Positions 8,006-16,165 of a stretch of 39,987 nucleotides of DNA are shown here, in pieces (positions within the stretch are counted from its first letter, which is position 1; the number at the start of each line of letters is the position of its first letter). Below the pieces are notes generated by a model. The model ran no database searches, was not told where the DNA came from, and was given only the letters and a program-made list of their open reading frames with translations. The position numbers and the translations under genes were made by a program. Source of the stretch: Ruminococcus_G sp050944415 (GTDB lineage: Bacteria > Bacillota > Clostridia > Lachnospirales > Lachnospiraceae); NCBI GenBank assembly GCA_050944415.1, contig JBMNRA010000022.1, positions 1-39,987 of the forward strand. The letters are read 5' to 3'.

Positions 8006-9027
8006 AATTTTACTCCTTTTTCACCCTTTTCAATTCTTCCGATCTGATAGGGCTGTTCGCCGGCCGCTTTAATAGCCTCCATGGTTCTGGGAACATCCTG
8101 AGGATCAACGGCCACAATCATGCCAATTCCCATATTATATGTATTATACATCATTTTTTCCTCAATCTGACCTTTCTCTGCCATCATGCGGAAAATAGGA
8201 AGAACAGGGTAGCTGTCTTTTTCAATAACTGCACACACGCCGTCTTTTAACATACGGGGTACATTTTCATAAAATCCCCCGCCGGTAATATGACTGCAGG
8301 CTTTTATCCGAACACCGGCGGCCCGGATTTCCCTCAGCGCCTTCACATAAATCTTGGTGGGCGCCAGCAGAGTCTCACCCAGAGTAGCACCCAGTTCGTC
8401 ATAATAAGTATCCAGAGATTCTTTTGTTATATCAAAAATTTTTCTCACCAGCGAAAATCCATTGCTGTGAACGCCGGAGGAAGCCATACCGATCAGAATA
8501 TCTCCTTCTTTTAAATCCTTTCCGGTAATCAGATCCTTTTCATCCACCACGCCCACTGCAAATCCCGCAAGGTCATATTCATCCTCCGGGTAAAATCCGG
8601 GCATCTCCGCCGTTTCTCCTCCGATCAGAGCCGCGCCGGACTGGACACAGCCCTCAGCCACACCCTTTACAATCTGAGCGATTTTCTCCGGTATGTTCTT
8701 TCCGCAGGCAATATAATCCAGGAAAAACAAAGGCTCACCGCCTGCACAGGCAATATCATTGACACACATAGCCACACAGTCAATGCCAACCGTGTCATGC
8801 TTATCCATCACAAAGGCCAGTTTCAGCTTGGTCCCTACGCCGTCCGTTCCCGAAACCAGCGTAGGTTTCTCCATGTTTTTAAATGTATCCATGGAAAAAG
8901 CCCCCGAAAAGCCGCCGATATTGGTCAGCACCTCCGGACGCATGGTTTTCTGAATATGCTCTTTCATCAGTTCCACTGATTGATACCCGGCCTCGATATC
9001 CACGCCGGCTTTCTTATAATCCATCAT
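7999..9027 (-). CDS. purM: Phosphoribosylformylglycinamidine cyclo-ligase (AIR synthetase)
   Basis: PurM closes the imidazole ring to give aminoimidazole ribonucleotide, using ATP. The 342-residue protein has the typical DGVGTKLKLA, DCVAMCVND and GGETAEMPGFY motifs in order and the usual length. Two tandem ATG codons share an AAGGAC site. It follows purE by about 17 bases and overlaps purN, in the order purE-purM-purN-purD. purF, purL, purC and purH are not in the window. Confidence 0.97.
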   Translation of the reverse strand: MMDYKKAGVDIEAGYQSVELMKEHIQKTMRPEVLTNIGGFSGAFSMDTFKNMEKPTLVSGTDGVGTKLKLAFVMDKHDTVGIDCVAMCVNDIACAGGEPLFFLDYIACGKNIPEKIAQIVKGVAEGCVQSGAALIGGETAEMPGFYPEDEYDLAGFAVGVVDEKDLITGKDLKEGDILIGMASSGVHSNGFSLVRKIFDITKESLDTYYDELGATLGETLLAPTKIYVKALREIRAAGVRIKACSHITGGGFYENVPRMLKDGVCAVIEKDSYPVLPIFRMMAEKGQIEEKMMYNTYNMGIGMIVAVDPQDVPRTMEAIKAAGEQPYQIGRIEKGEKGVKLC

Positions 9028-9044
9028 CGCTCTACCGTCCTTTT

Positions 9045-9551
9045 TTATTTTGTGTAATTTTTGTATCCCACTTTCTGAAGCTTTTCATCCTTGGCAACTA
9101 CCTGATTCTTCAGTTCTGCCGAATAATCTTTCAGTTTCTGCAGAAGCTCCGGATCAGATGTGGCCAGAATCTTGGCCGCCAGGATCCCGGCATTGGCTCC
9201 GCCGTTAATGGCAACGGTAGCTACCGGAATGCCGGAGGGCATCTGTACGATAGAGTACAGAGAATCTCTTCCTCCCAAAGAGGTGGTATGCATTGGTATT
9301 CCGATCACGGGCATGGGAAAAATCGCCGCGCACATACCCGGCAGATGAGCCGCCATACCCGCGCCTGCAATTATTACCTTAAAGCCTTTCTCCTCTGCAG
9401 TTTTTGCATATTCAAAAAATACATCCGGCTCTCTGTGTGCCGAAATAATCGTCATCTCATAGTCAATTCCAAATTTTTCCAACATATCGGCAGCTTTCGC
9501 CATAACCGGCATATCTGAATCACTGCCCATTACAATTCCTACTTTTGCCAT
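9045..9551 (-). CDS. purE: 5-(carboxyamino)imidazole ribonucleotide mutase (PurE)
   Basis: PurE moves the carboxyl group on N5-CAIR to give CAIR. The 168-residue protein begins MAKVGIVMGSDSDMPV and has the AGMAAHLPG and GIPMHTTSLGG active-site stretches of class I PurE. Class I normally works with PurK, which is not in the window. The start at 9551 has AAAGGAGAG upstream; the longer frame (to 9602) would begin inside the promoter and is rejected. It is the first gene of the pur operon. Confidence 0.96.
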   Translation of the reverse strand: MAKVGIVMGSDSDMPVMAKAADMLEKFGIDYEMTIISAHREPDVFFEYAKTAEEKGFKVIIAGAGMAAHLPGMCAAIFPMPVIGIPMHTTSLGGRDSLYSIVQMPSGIPVATVAINGGANAGILAAKILATSDPELLQKLKDYSAELKNQVVAKDEKLQKVGYKNYTK

Positions 9552-9585
9552 AGTTCTCTCCTTTACAGAATCTTTCATTTTTTTC

Positions 9586-9615
9586 ATTGTACTAGACCCC
9601 AAAGACCATTGTCAA
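9586..9615 (-). promoter_or_regulatory. purE: Promoter of the purE-M-N-D-cysK operon
   Basis: On the minus strand a perfect TTGACA (9610-9615) is separated by 18 bases from TACAAT (9586-9591). The predicted leader is only about 30 bases, too short for a purine or PRPP riboswitch, so control is probably by a protein or by supply. The -35 overlaps the stop codon of the aminopeptidase gene. Confidence 0.8.
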
Positions 9616-11660
9616 CCGCTAAATGGGGCGTTCAGTTCCTCTGTCCCCGCCAGCACAAAACGGCCTTTTTCGATCACCGGTATTTTCCTTCCGTCCCTGC
9701 ACAATATCTCTATAGATTCCAGTTCATCGTAAGGAATCGTAATATCTGTATGACATCCGAAATACGCATTGGAAGGATTTTCTTTCCTTTTGATGGAAAC
9801 TTCATTGTCACGGGCAATCACTTCTTTCCCGTCCGGGTTATACACCGGCGTATCCTCCGCCCAGCTGTAGCAGGTATCGCCTACCGCAAAGTGAGGCCCC
9901 GTTTTTTCCGCAATCAGGATAGGAAGTTTGTCCGATATCTGATATTTTTCCGCCATCACATACGCCGCCGTATTGGTTCCGATGGCAAACTCACCCATGG
10001 GAAGGCTTTCATGCTGATGCAGAATGTTCTCCCGGATATAGGCCAGGTTTTCTTCCTCTGACGAAAAGTTACCGCAGGAATATCCGCAGATCATACCGTC
10101 TTTAAAAGCAAGGGAGAGATCCCGGTATTCCAGTCCGTTTAAAAACACCCGGGTCACATGCAGGGTTCCGCTGGTTCCCGAAAGCTTCGGTGAGGTAAAT
10201 ACTTCTCCTACAGGAATATTCACATCCGCCACACAGTTCTCAAACAGGCTCTGACTCTTCTTATCTGACAGATGGGCAAGCTTTACCGTTAAGTCCGTTC
10301 TGTTTCCGCTGCATCCTCTGATACGCACCGCTTCTCCCTGATCCAGGGCATCTATTATATGCTGCTGAATCTTCTGGTATTTTTTGTAATCCAGCGTGTT
10401 GATTCTGATTGTTTCCTTAAATATTTCTTCAAACTGCTCTCCGATTTCCGGAACTGGCCAGGCGATAATCGTAAAGCTTCTCTCTTTTCCGATAATATAG
10501 CGATTGGTAATCTGGGAAGATTCCGTATCCAGTCTCACCATCAGTTTCTGCTGCTTGGATGACAGTTCATAAACACAGTCTTTAGATTCCGGTACGAAAG
10601 GCATCTCACCGAAAGTCTCCATTACCGCCGGCCCTGCATGGGTATTGGCCAGCTCCTTATATGCTTCAAATCCGTTCTGAAGAGCTCTCAGTTTTCTGGA
10701 TACCATTTCCTCGGTCAAATAGATGGCTGCGTCATTTCTGTGATCGTAATCAAACTGCTGATTGGGTATGCCCCCGTAATAGCCGATCCGCAAATGCTGC
10801 CGCTTATTAATCAGGTGGACGGCGCTGCGGTAAATCACCGGTTTTAAGCCCATATCGGCAAACTGCCGGATCGCAGAGCGTACGATCCGTTCAAATCCCA
10901 GCGTATAACGGATATTGACCGTTTTCTTTTTTCCGAGATCAATTCCGTTGTTTACAAAACCGATCCGATAGCCTTCCGTATATGTCCTGGCCATACCGTC
11001 AATTTCTTCCTGCGGCAGTCCATTCAGGAAAGCAGCCGTCTTCCGTTCGTTATCTGATATATATTCTCCAAAATCATACAGATATTTAAGTTCAGACAAA
11101 TCCGCATTCATAATGATGGAAGCCGCAAAATCCAGTCCGGGATCCACCATCTCACGCACTCTGTATTCCATCATATCCTCGCAATAATCCCGGATAAAAC
11201 TGTACATGATTTCCTGGAGTATTTCCGTTTCCGGCAATTCATCCTCCAGAAACTCTCCGTAAACTTCCAGAAACAGTTCACACAGAACCGTAAGATCCCA
11301 GATTCTGTTTTCAAAAGCGAATACAATCGTTCCCCGAAGCTGGCTGTAAAGACTGCTCAGCACTTTTCCGTAATCCGCCCCAAGCATGGTTACGGCATAC
11401 CGGGGATTTCCGTAGGAACTGCCATAATTCTCCGGCAGAATATCTTCATACAAAACCTGATTCCAGGCCTTCCGCTCTTCCTGGCTCATACCGTTCCACT
11501 GTCCGCTTCTTCGAATATCCAGTATCCCGAAAACCTGCTGCAAAAACCGGACAGTTCTGATAAAATAATCTCTGTATGGTTCCGGCACCTGGGTCTCCAT
11601 AGGGATTTCCAGAATCCTGTCTCTGGCCAGCTGCCACCTTTCTTCTAGGACCTCATTCAA
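9612..11660 (-). CDS. M29-family metallo-aminopeptidase with long N-terminal extension
   Basis: The C-terminal half matches the M29 (aminopeptidase T/S) family, cobalt- or zinc-dependent exopeptidases of the cytoplasm. Numbering from the longest frame, likely metal ligands are E489 (PVGEVF), E560 (MGEFAIGTN), H593 (GPHFAVGD), Y601, and H640/D642 (HTDITIPYDE). M29 enzymes are about 410 residues; here roughly 300 extra N-terminal residues of unknown role precede the core, giving about 682. I place the start at a TTG (11660) behind AGAGGTGA; a GTG at 11669 is the alternative but lacks a ribosome site. It is last in a four-gene unit with the HD protein, small membrane protein and VanZ-like gene. 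Confidence 0.85.
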   Translation of the reverse strand: MNEVLEERWQLARDRILEIPMETQVPEPYRDYFIRTVRFLQQVFGILDIRRSGQWNGMSQEERKAWNQVLYEDILPENYGSSYGNPRYAVTMLGADYGKVLSSLYSQLRGTIVFAFENRIWDLTVLCELFLEVYGEFLEDELPETEILQEIMYSFIRDYCEDMMEYRVREMVDPGLDFAASIIMNADLSELKYLYDFGEYISDNERKTAAFLNGLPQEEIDGMARTYTEGYRIGFVNNGIDLGKKKTVNIRYTLGFERIVRSAIRQFADMGLKPVIYRSAVHLINKRQHLRIGYYGGIPNQQFDYDHRNDAAIYLTEEMVSRKLRALQNGFEAYKELANTHAGPAVMETFGEMPFVPESKDCVYELSSKQQKLMVRLDTESSQITNRYIIGKERSFTIIAWPVPEIGEQFEEIFKETIRINTLDYKKYQKIQQHIIDALDQGEAVRIRGCSGNRTDLTVKLAHLSDKKSQSLFENCVADVNIPVGEVFTSPKLSGTSGTLHVTRVFLNGLEYRDLSLAFKDGMICGYSCGNFSSEEENLAYIRENILHQHESLPMGEFAIGTNTAAYVMAEKYQISDKLPILIAEKTGPHFAVGDTCYSWAEDTPVYNPDGKEVIARDNEVSIKRKENPSNAYFGCHTDITIPYDELESIEILCRDGRKIPVIEKGRFVLAGTEELNAPFSG

Positions 11661-11671
11661 GACTGTCACCT

Positions 11672-12262
11672 CTATTCATCAATAATATTACCCTTTTCCA
11701 CGTTGTAATCTATGATCGACTCTATATACTCCCAGATCTCCCGGGAACCTTCCGCCGTTTTCGCATTTCTTTTGAGAATCTGAGACTTTTTCACATTCTT
11801 CCTCTTCCAGTCCTTCCCATCATTGGCATCATTTAATGCCAGCGGCTGAAAATTATCCAGTACATGAGCAAACAAAGCTTCCGGCGTTTCGTTTGCCTCA
11901 AACTCCTCCCACAACTGTCTTAACTTCTTTCCCTGATCTTCCGGCAGAATACTGAAGATACGATCCGCCCCCTTTTCCTCCCTCTCACGTTTGGTCGCAT
12001 TGCCGGCATCATCGTAGGCATAAGTATCACCGGCATCAATTTCCACCAGATCGTGAATCAGCACCATCTGCATCACCTTAAGCTGGTCCACTTTTTCATT
12101 GGCATGTTCACAGAGGAGAAACGCCATCACCGCCATATGCCAGGAATGTTCCGCATCATTTTCCTGCCTATGGTACCCCAGCAGATGAGTCTGCCGGTAA
12201 ACATTTTTTGCCTTGTCGATTTCCAGCATAAATTCTGTCTGTTTTTTTAATCTTTCGTTCAT
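11672..12262 (-). CDS. HD domain phosphohydrolase (YfbR-like)
   Basis: A 196-residue HD-superfamily protein. Metal-binding residues are visible in NDAEHSWHM, LIHDLVEIDAGD and DNFQPLAL, the pattern of YfbR/YGK1-type 5'-deoxynucleotidases. It probably dephosphorylates nucleoside monophosphates, but the substrate cannot be read from sequence. The ATG at 12262 is used; a TTG two codons upstream sits closer to the GGAG site and overlaps the previous stop, so either may be the true start. Confidence 0.85.
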   Translation of the reverse strand: MNERLKKQTEFMLEIDKAKNVYRQTHLLGYHRQENDAEHSWHMAVMAFLLCEHANEKVDQLKVMQMVLIHDLVEIDAGDTYAYDDAGNATKREREEKGADRIFSILPEDQGKKLRQLWEEFEANETPEALFAHVLDNFQPLALNDANDGKDWKRKNVKKSQILKRNAKTAEGSREIWEYIESIIDYNVEKGNIIDE

Positions 12263-12264
12263 TT

Positions 12265-12582
12265 TCAAGATACTCCTATCAAAAACAATGCCAGCCAGAA
12301 TACGGTCAGCAAACCGTTGGTCAGTGACCCGGCTGTACTGAATCTGTGATTTTTCTTCTTTTCCCCGAAGCTGATCAGACCCGTAATAAACCCTGCTGCT
12401 GCCAGCAAAATCCCCATCAGCCCGAAAATGCCAACGTAAATACCTGCTTTACCTGCAAACACAAAGGATATAACCGCGGATACTATCAGAAAAAGGCCTG
12501 AGAAAGACGCCATCAATACAGACCCCATACCGCCTTCGGCATCTTCGCTCAAAGGCAGGCGATATTTATACCTTCTTTTCAT
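12265..12582 (-). CDS. Small integral membrane protein (DUF6142-like)
   Basis: A 105-residue protein with a basic N-terminus (MKRRYKYRL) and three hydrophobic segments at about residues 20-42, 46-70 and 85-104, separated by a basic GEKKKNHR loop. I believe it resembles DUF6142 proteins of Lachnospiraceae, but the function is unknown. It overlaps the VanZ-like gene by about 17 bases and has an AAGGAGG site. Confidence 0.75.
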   Translation of the reverse strand: MKRRYKYRLPLSEDAEGGMGSVLMASFSGLFLIVSAVISFVFAGKAGIYVGIFGLMGILLAAAGFITGLISFGEKKKNHRFSTAGSLTNGLLTVFWLALFLIGVS

Positions 12583-13039
12583 AATACCACCTCCTTATTC
12601 CATTGCATATGGCAAACAAAATGTAACCTGCCAGGGCTCCTGCCGTATTCAGCAGCAGATCATCCACATCAAAACTGCCGACTTTTCCAATCAGCTGCAG
12701 ACATTCCACAAAAAAACTCATGAGAAATCCCATAAGGCTGGTCAGCCAGAAATGCCGCATTCTCCTGCTGATAATCGGCAGAATGAATCCGAAAGGCAGA
12801 AATCCGACAACATTTCCTGCCAGATTCAGAAGCACTGCTTCCATGCCCAACTGCTCCCGGTAAATCCAGAACCTGCGGATCTCCTTAAACAGAACCAGAT
12901 TGTATCTGTAATCCTCCTCTATCCAATTCTTTCTGCCATACCACTCGGAAAAAAAGAGAAAATACATCAACAGGAGCAGATACAGTACAAACAGAACCCA
13001 GCTTAATATCCGAATACGTTTTTTCGTTTCCGCTTTCAC
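12566..13039 (-). CDS. VanZ family membrane protein
   Basis: A 157-residue membrane protein with the VanZ-like features NLAGNVVGFLPFGFILP, a conserved glutamate in FVECLQL, and FDVDDLLLNTAGALAG near the end, in four predicted membrane helices. VanZ gives low-level teicoplanin resistance in Enterococcus; most genomic relatives have no known role and there are no other van genes here. The start is GTG with GAGAGG seven bases upstream. It is the first gene of the unit running to the M29 peptidase. Confidence 0.88.
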   Translation of the reverse strand: MKAETKKRIRILSWVLFVLYLLLLMYFLFFSEWYGRKNWIEEDYRYNLVLFKEIRRFWIYREQLGMEAVLLNLAGNVVGFLPFGFILPIISRRMRHFWLTSLMGFLMSFFVECLQLIGKVGSFDVDDLLLNTAGALAGYILFAICNGIRRWYYEKKV

Positions 13040-13204
13040 ACTATTTCCTCTCCGCTTTTCTCATAATCGGATAGAGAAAAAATTTTCTTTCTCCCATCCG
13101 CCGCACGATAACCGCAGCCAGCTCACAATACTGCTGATTGCTGACCATTTACCCGCAAACATCTGCTCACTCGGACATGGCAGCGCCGGGCTTATCGCAC
13201 ATAT

Positions 13205-13242
13205 GAAACTGCCTCAATCAGATTGAGACAGTCCCGTTTTTC
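13205..13242 (-). terminator. Hairpin after the small membrane peptide (possible weak terminator)
   Basis: ACTGCCTCAATC and GATTGAGACAGT (around 13208-13232) form a nearly perfect hairpin with one mismatch. On the minus strand the arm is followed only by TTTC, on the plus strand by CCCGTTTTT, so the direction and strength are uncertain. It lies just after the stop of the 50-residue gene. The bases between here and the VanZ-like gene (13040-13204) hold nothing else I recognise. Confidence 0.45.
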
Positions 13243-13395
13243 TTATATCGTTACTTTGTACTTTTCCTTCAAAAGCTGCGCGCCGCTTATAATCATCAGA
13301 ATTCCGGCAGCAATTCCGGTAACCAGAATAATAATTCCCAGGGCAATATTCCCGCTGCCGGCATGTGACATGATTTTATATGTTCTCTCGTTCAT
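13243..13395 (-). CDS. 50-residue single-span membrane peptide downstream of pyrE
   Basis: An open frame of 50 codons plus stop. It starts MNERTYKIMSHAGSG, has one strongly hydrophobic segment (residues about 17-42, ALGIIILVTGIAAGILMIISGA) and ends with a basic KEKYKVTI tail. A GGAG site lies upstream. It starts 24 bases after pyrE and before a hairpin, so it is probably co-transcribed with pyrE. Clean start, ribosome site and hydropathy make it a likely real gene. I recall similar short peptides in Lachnospiraceae but know no function. Confidence 0.72.
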   Translation of the reverse strand: MNERTYKIMSHAGSGNIALGIIILVTGIAAGILMIISGAQLLKEKYKVTI

Positions 13396-13419
13396 CCACA
13401 TCTCTCCTTCAGCCTGTTC

Positions 13420-14097
13420 TTACTCCAGTGCTCCATACTGCTCATAATATGCATCAATCGCTGATTTTAGCACATTGTCAATGATAATCTCTCCTTTGTA
13501 TTCCCGATTATACAGATATTCCGTCACTTCTGCCATTGTTACAATGGCTGTTGTCTCAAGACCGTATTTCTCTTCAATTTCCTTTAATGCGCTTTTCTTT
13601 CCAGTCCCCCGCTCCATGCGGTCTACTGATACCACCAGCCCCAGAGGACTGACATTTCCCTGTGCTTTAATAATTGGGAGCGTTTCCTGAATCGAAGTGC
13701 CTGCCGTCGTCACATCCTCAATAATAACAATTCTATCTCCGTCTGTAATGGGACTTCCCAGAAGGATTCCCGTATCACCGTGATCTTTTACTTCTTTTCT
13801 GTTGGAGCAGTAGCGGATATCCACGCCATACTGTTCACTGATAGCCATGGATGCAGCCACTGACAGAGGAATTCCTTTATAAGCCGGTCCAAACAGGACG
13901 TCAAAATCCAGACCAAATTTTTCTTTTATGGCCCTTGCATAATAATGTCCCAATCTGCGAAGCTGAGTACCTGTGCGGTAAAAGCCGGTATTTACAAAAA
14001 ACGGCGTTTTCCTTCCGCTCTTCGTCACAAAGTCACCGAATTTCAGGACTTTACAGTCTACCATGAACTCGATAAATTCCTGCTTATACTGTTCCAT
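13420..14097 (-). CDS. pyrE: Orotate phosphoribosyltransferase
   Basis: PyrE converts orotate and PRPP to orotidine monophosphate. The 225-residue protein has the type I phosphoribosyltransferase PRPP loop IVIIEDVTTAGTS near residue 125 and the N-terminal KSGRKTPFF and FGPAYKGIPL stretches. It is separate from the pyrC-F-K-D operon, about 7 kb away, with its own promoter (14141-14169) and a GGAGG site. The short membrane peptide follows. Confidence 0.96.
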   Translation of the reverse strand: MEQYKQEFIEFMVDCKVLKFGDFVTKSGRKTPFFVNTGFYRTGTQLRRLGHYYARAIKEKFGLDFDVLFGPAYKGIPLSVAASMAISEQYGVDIRYCSNRKEVKDHGDTGILLGSPITDGDRIVIIEDVTTAGTSIQETLPIIKAQGNVSPLGLVVSVDRMERGTGKKSALKEIEEKYGLETTAIVTMAEVTEYLYNREYKGEIIIDNVLKSAIDAYYEQYGALE

Positions 14098-14140
14098 ATT
14101 TATAAATCCTCCGTATTTTCACCATTTTATATTCTTCTCA

Positions 14141-14169
14141 ATTCTACCATACCCCATAAGGATTTTCAA
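14141..14169 (-). promoter_or_regulatory. pyrE: Promoter of pyrE
   Basis: On the minus strand TTGAAA (14164-14169) and TAGAAT (14141-14146) are separated by 17 bases. The leader of about 35 bases carries no attenuator or PyrR-type hairpin that I can see. Confidence 0.7.
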
Positions 14170-14186
14170 TTCAGTAATTTGACTGC

Positions 14187-14232
14187 AAAAAAATCGAAAA
14201 GAGGCATATCTCTCAGCTGATATGCCCCTTTT
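14187..14232 (-). terminator. Intrinsic terminator after the EamA transporter gene
   Basis: GGCATATC (14203-14210) pairs with GATATGCC (14219-14226), extended by flanking purine/pyrimidine runs. On the minus strand the hairpin is followed by TCTTTTCGATTTTTTT. The stop codon of the EamA gene is about 30 bases upstream. Confidence 0.85.
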
Positions 14233-14261
14233 ATCCATTCTCTATTACTTTTTCAGTTTTT

Positions 14262-15143
14262 CTACGCCCCTTTGTACCCGGACATAAAAAGCCCGGCCAG
14301 CGTCAGAGCAGTTCCCGCTCCTGTCATCCAGGTAAAGGGTTCCTTTAAAACCAGTATGGAAGCCGCCAAAGTAATGACCGGAACCAGATAAATATAAATG
14401 CTGGTTCGAACCGCTCCCAACCGTTTCACAGCAAAATTCCATGTGACAAAACAAAGAGCCGATGCCCCCAGTCCCAGAAACAGGATATTCAAAAGATATA
14501 CAGGATTCGCGAATCTGTGTAAATCCAAACGGAAGTCAAACAGAAAAAGCGCGGGTATCATAAACAATATTCCATAAAAAAATACTTTCCTCGTAGTAAG
14601 TACCACAGCATATCCGTAACCGCTGATTTTTCTGGTAAGTACTGAATAACAGGCCCATAAGAAGGCCGCCAGCAAGGCCAGCAGATCCCCTGCGGGATTA
14701 AGCCTGAAGACAGAGCCGTTAAAACTGATCAAACCAATCCCAGCCATAGCAACGATAAAACCTGCAAAAAAATTTGCCTGAAGTTTTCCTTCCTGTTTCA
14801 TGAACAGACGGGATAAAACTGCTGTAAAAAAGGGAGCCGCCGAGATAATCACTCCCACATTGGAAGCCATTGTATAAGTCAGCGCAATATTTTCCAGCAA
14901 ATAGTACAGACATACCCCGCATAATCCGGCTGCAGCAAAAGTAAGTTCCTGTCTTTTTGCAATACCTTTTATCCTGCGGGGGCTGACAAAAACAAGGGCG
15001 GCAAACCCCATAAAAAACCGGAAAAATAAAATTTCCACCGGTTTAAAATCTAAAAGCAGCACTTTAGTGGAAATGAAGGTTGTTCCCCATATAAGAATAG
15101 TAAACAGAGCCGCAAAATGTCCCGCTGCGTTTTTATGACTCAT
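14262..15143 (-). CDS. EamA/DMT family transporter
   Basis: A 293-residue membrane protein with about ten hydrophobic segments in two EamA repeats (about 10-140 and 155-290), as in the drug/metabolite transporter superfamily. Conserved EamA features include WGTTFISTKVLL near the N-terminus and RLGAVRTSIYIYLVPV in the second half. These proteins export amino acids, nucleosides or other metabolites; the substrate here is unknown. Its start overlaps the end of the AraC-type regulator by about 11 bases, so the regulator very likely controls this exporter. A terminator follows. Confidence 0.9.
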   Translation of the reverse strand: MSHKNAAGHFAALFTILIWGTTFISTKVLLLDFKPVEILFFRFFMGFAALVFVSPRRIKGIAKRQELTFAAAGLCGVCLYYLLENIALTYTMASNVGVIISAAPFFTAVLSRLFMKQEGKLQANFFAGFIVAMAGIGLISFNGSVFRLNPAGDLLALLAAFLWACYSVLTRKISGYGYAVVLTTRKVFFYGILFMIPALFLFDFRLDLHRFANPVYLLNILFLGLGASALCFVTWNFAVKRLGAVRTSIYIYLVPVITLAASILVLKEPFTWMTGAGTALTLAGLFMSGYKGA

Positions 15144-15978
15144 TTTCTCTTTCCTCCGCTTTCGTTTTTTTCAGAAAAATCTCCCGGTAAGCCCCCGGCG
15201 TCAGGCCGATGAATCTGCTGAAATAATTTGTAAAATGGCTTTGATCAGAAAAACCCGTCCGCAGAGCCGCTTCAGCAGGGCTGATCCCTCCTTCCAGCAA
15301 TTTTCTCGCAGCACCGATTCTGATATTTTCCAAATATCGATAGGGTGTTACCCCCTTTGCTTTGGCGAAAGCTCGCAGAAGAGCGGATTTGCTCAAATTT
15401 ACACAGTGACAGATCTGATCCAGGCAAATCCGTTCCATATAGTGCTGTTCCATAAAGGCGCATGCTTTTTCAATCTCCTCCGGGCACTCCGAAATTTTTT
15501 TTTCAAAAGAATAGCCGTATCTGTGTATCAGCAGATCTATTAATAGCAATAACTTTTCTTCTTTAACAAACTCTGATTCTCTGCCCATGATAAGCTGATG
15601 AAGACTGCACAGATAATCGGCAATATCCTTGTCGCAGATTACCGTCTGAATGAAACCCGGGAGCTTACGGTCCCCGGCAACTTCTCCCGCCAAGTCCATC
15701 ATAACTTCTTTGGTAATATTGATCCCTCTGTAATCTAAGACGCCATCGTCCGTCTGTATACATGCATGACTGTCACCGGGATGAAACACGACTGCCTGCC
15801 CCTGATGGAGGATATATTCCTGATTTTTACAAAACAGGCTCCGTTCTCCCTTTTCCACAAAACCAATCACGTAATAATCATGGAAATGTCTGGGAAAAGG
15901 CTGCAGTATTCCTTCAAAACGATAAGCTTCCACACACAGATCTTCATCGTATACTACTGTTTTTATCTCTTTTTTCAT
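15133..15978 (-). CDS. AraC family transcriptional regulator with cupin sensor
   Basis: A 281-residue protein: an N-terminal cupin-like sensor domain (HFHDYYVIGFVEKGERSL, residues about 30-50, and FHPGDSHAC) and a C-terminal double helix-turn-helix of AraC type (about 175-275), including the signature AAALRTGFSDQSHFTNYFSRFIG. It starts at ATG 15978 behind GGGAGG; the frame extends two codons further to a TTG. It forms a two-gene unit with the overlapping EamA exporter and probably senses the small molecule that exporter handles. Confidence 0.92.
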   Translation of the reverse strand: MKKEIKTVVYDEDLCVEAYRFEGILQPFPRHFHDYYVIGFVEKGERSLFCKNQEYILHQGQAVVFHPGDSHACIQTDDGVLDYRGINITKEVMMDLAGEVAGDRKLPGFIQTVICDKDIADYLCSLHQLIMGRESEFVKEEKLLLLIDLLIHRYGYSFEKKISECPEEIEKACAFMEQHYMERICLDQICHCVNLSKSALLRAFAKAKGVTPYRYLENIRIGAARKLLEGGISPAEAALRTGFSDQSHFTNYFSRFIGLTPGAYREIFLKKTKAEERENES

Positions 15979-16004
15979 GCGCAATTCCTCCCGATACCCT
16001 GCTT

Positions 16005-16013
16005 ATTGTATCA
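16005..16013 (-). promoter_or_regulatory. Extended -10 promoter of the AraC-EamA unit
   Basis: On the minus strand TGATACAAT, an extended -10 with hexamer TACAAT (16005-16010), lies about 27 bases before the AraC start. No good -35 is visible at 16-18 bases, as is common for extended -10 promoters. Confidence 0.45.
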
Positions 16014-16103
16014 TCCGGGAGATATAAAAGCTTGTAAAATATCGTCAATTTAAAAATAGGTCCATCACACAATGGCAAAATACAGAAATTCTTCTGTAAC
16101 GAT

Positions 16104-16131
16104 TTAAGTTAATCATAAAATGTGATATGAT
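16104..16131 (+). promoter_or_regulatory. Promoter of the corA-like gene, overlapping the upstream ATG codons
   Basis: TTAAGT (16104-16109), 16 bases, then TATGAT (16126-16131) with an upstream TG (extended -10). The tandem ATG at 16127 and 16130 lies inside this -10, so those codons would not be in the mRNA, which supports the TTG start at 16166. Confidence 0.65.
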
Positions 16132-16165
16132 GTGGAAAGAAACAGTAGAAGGAAGGTACATAAAA

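Noticed and set aside
9552..9615. Purine or PRPP riboswitch before purE
   Set aside because: The promoter lies so close that the leader is only about 30 bases, too short for any known aptamer.
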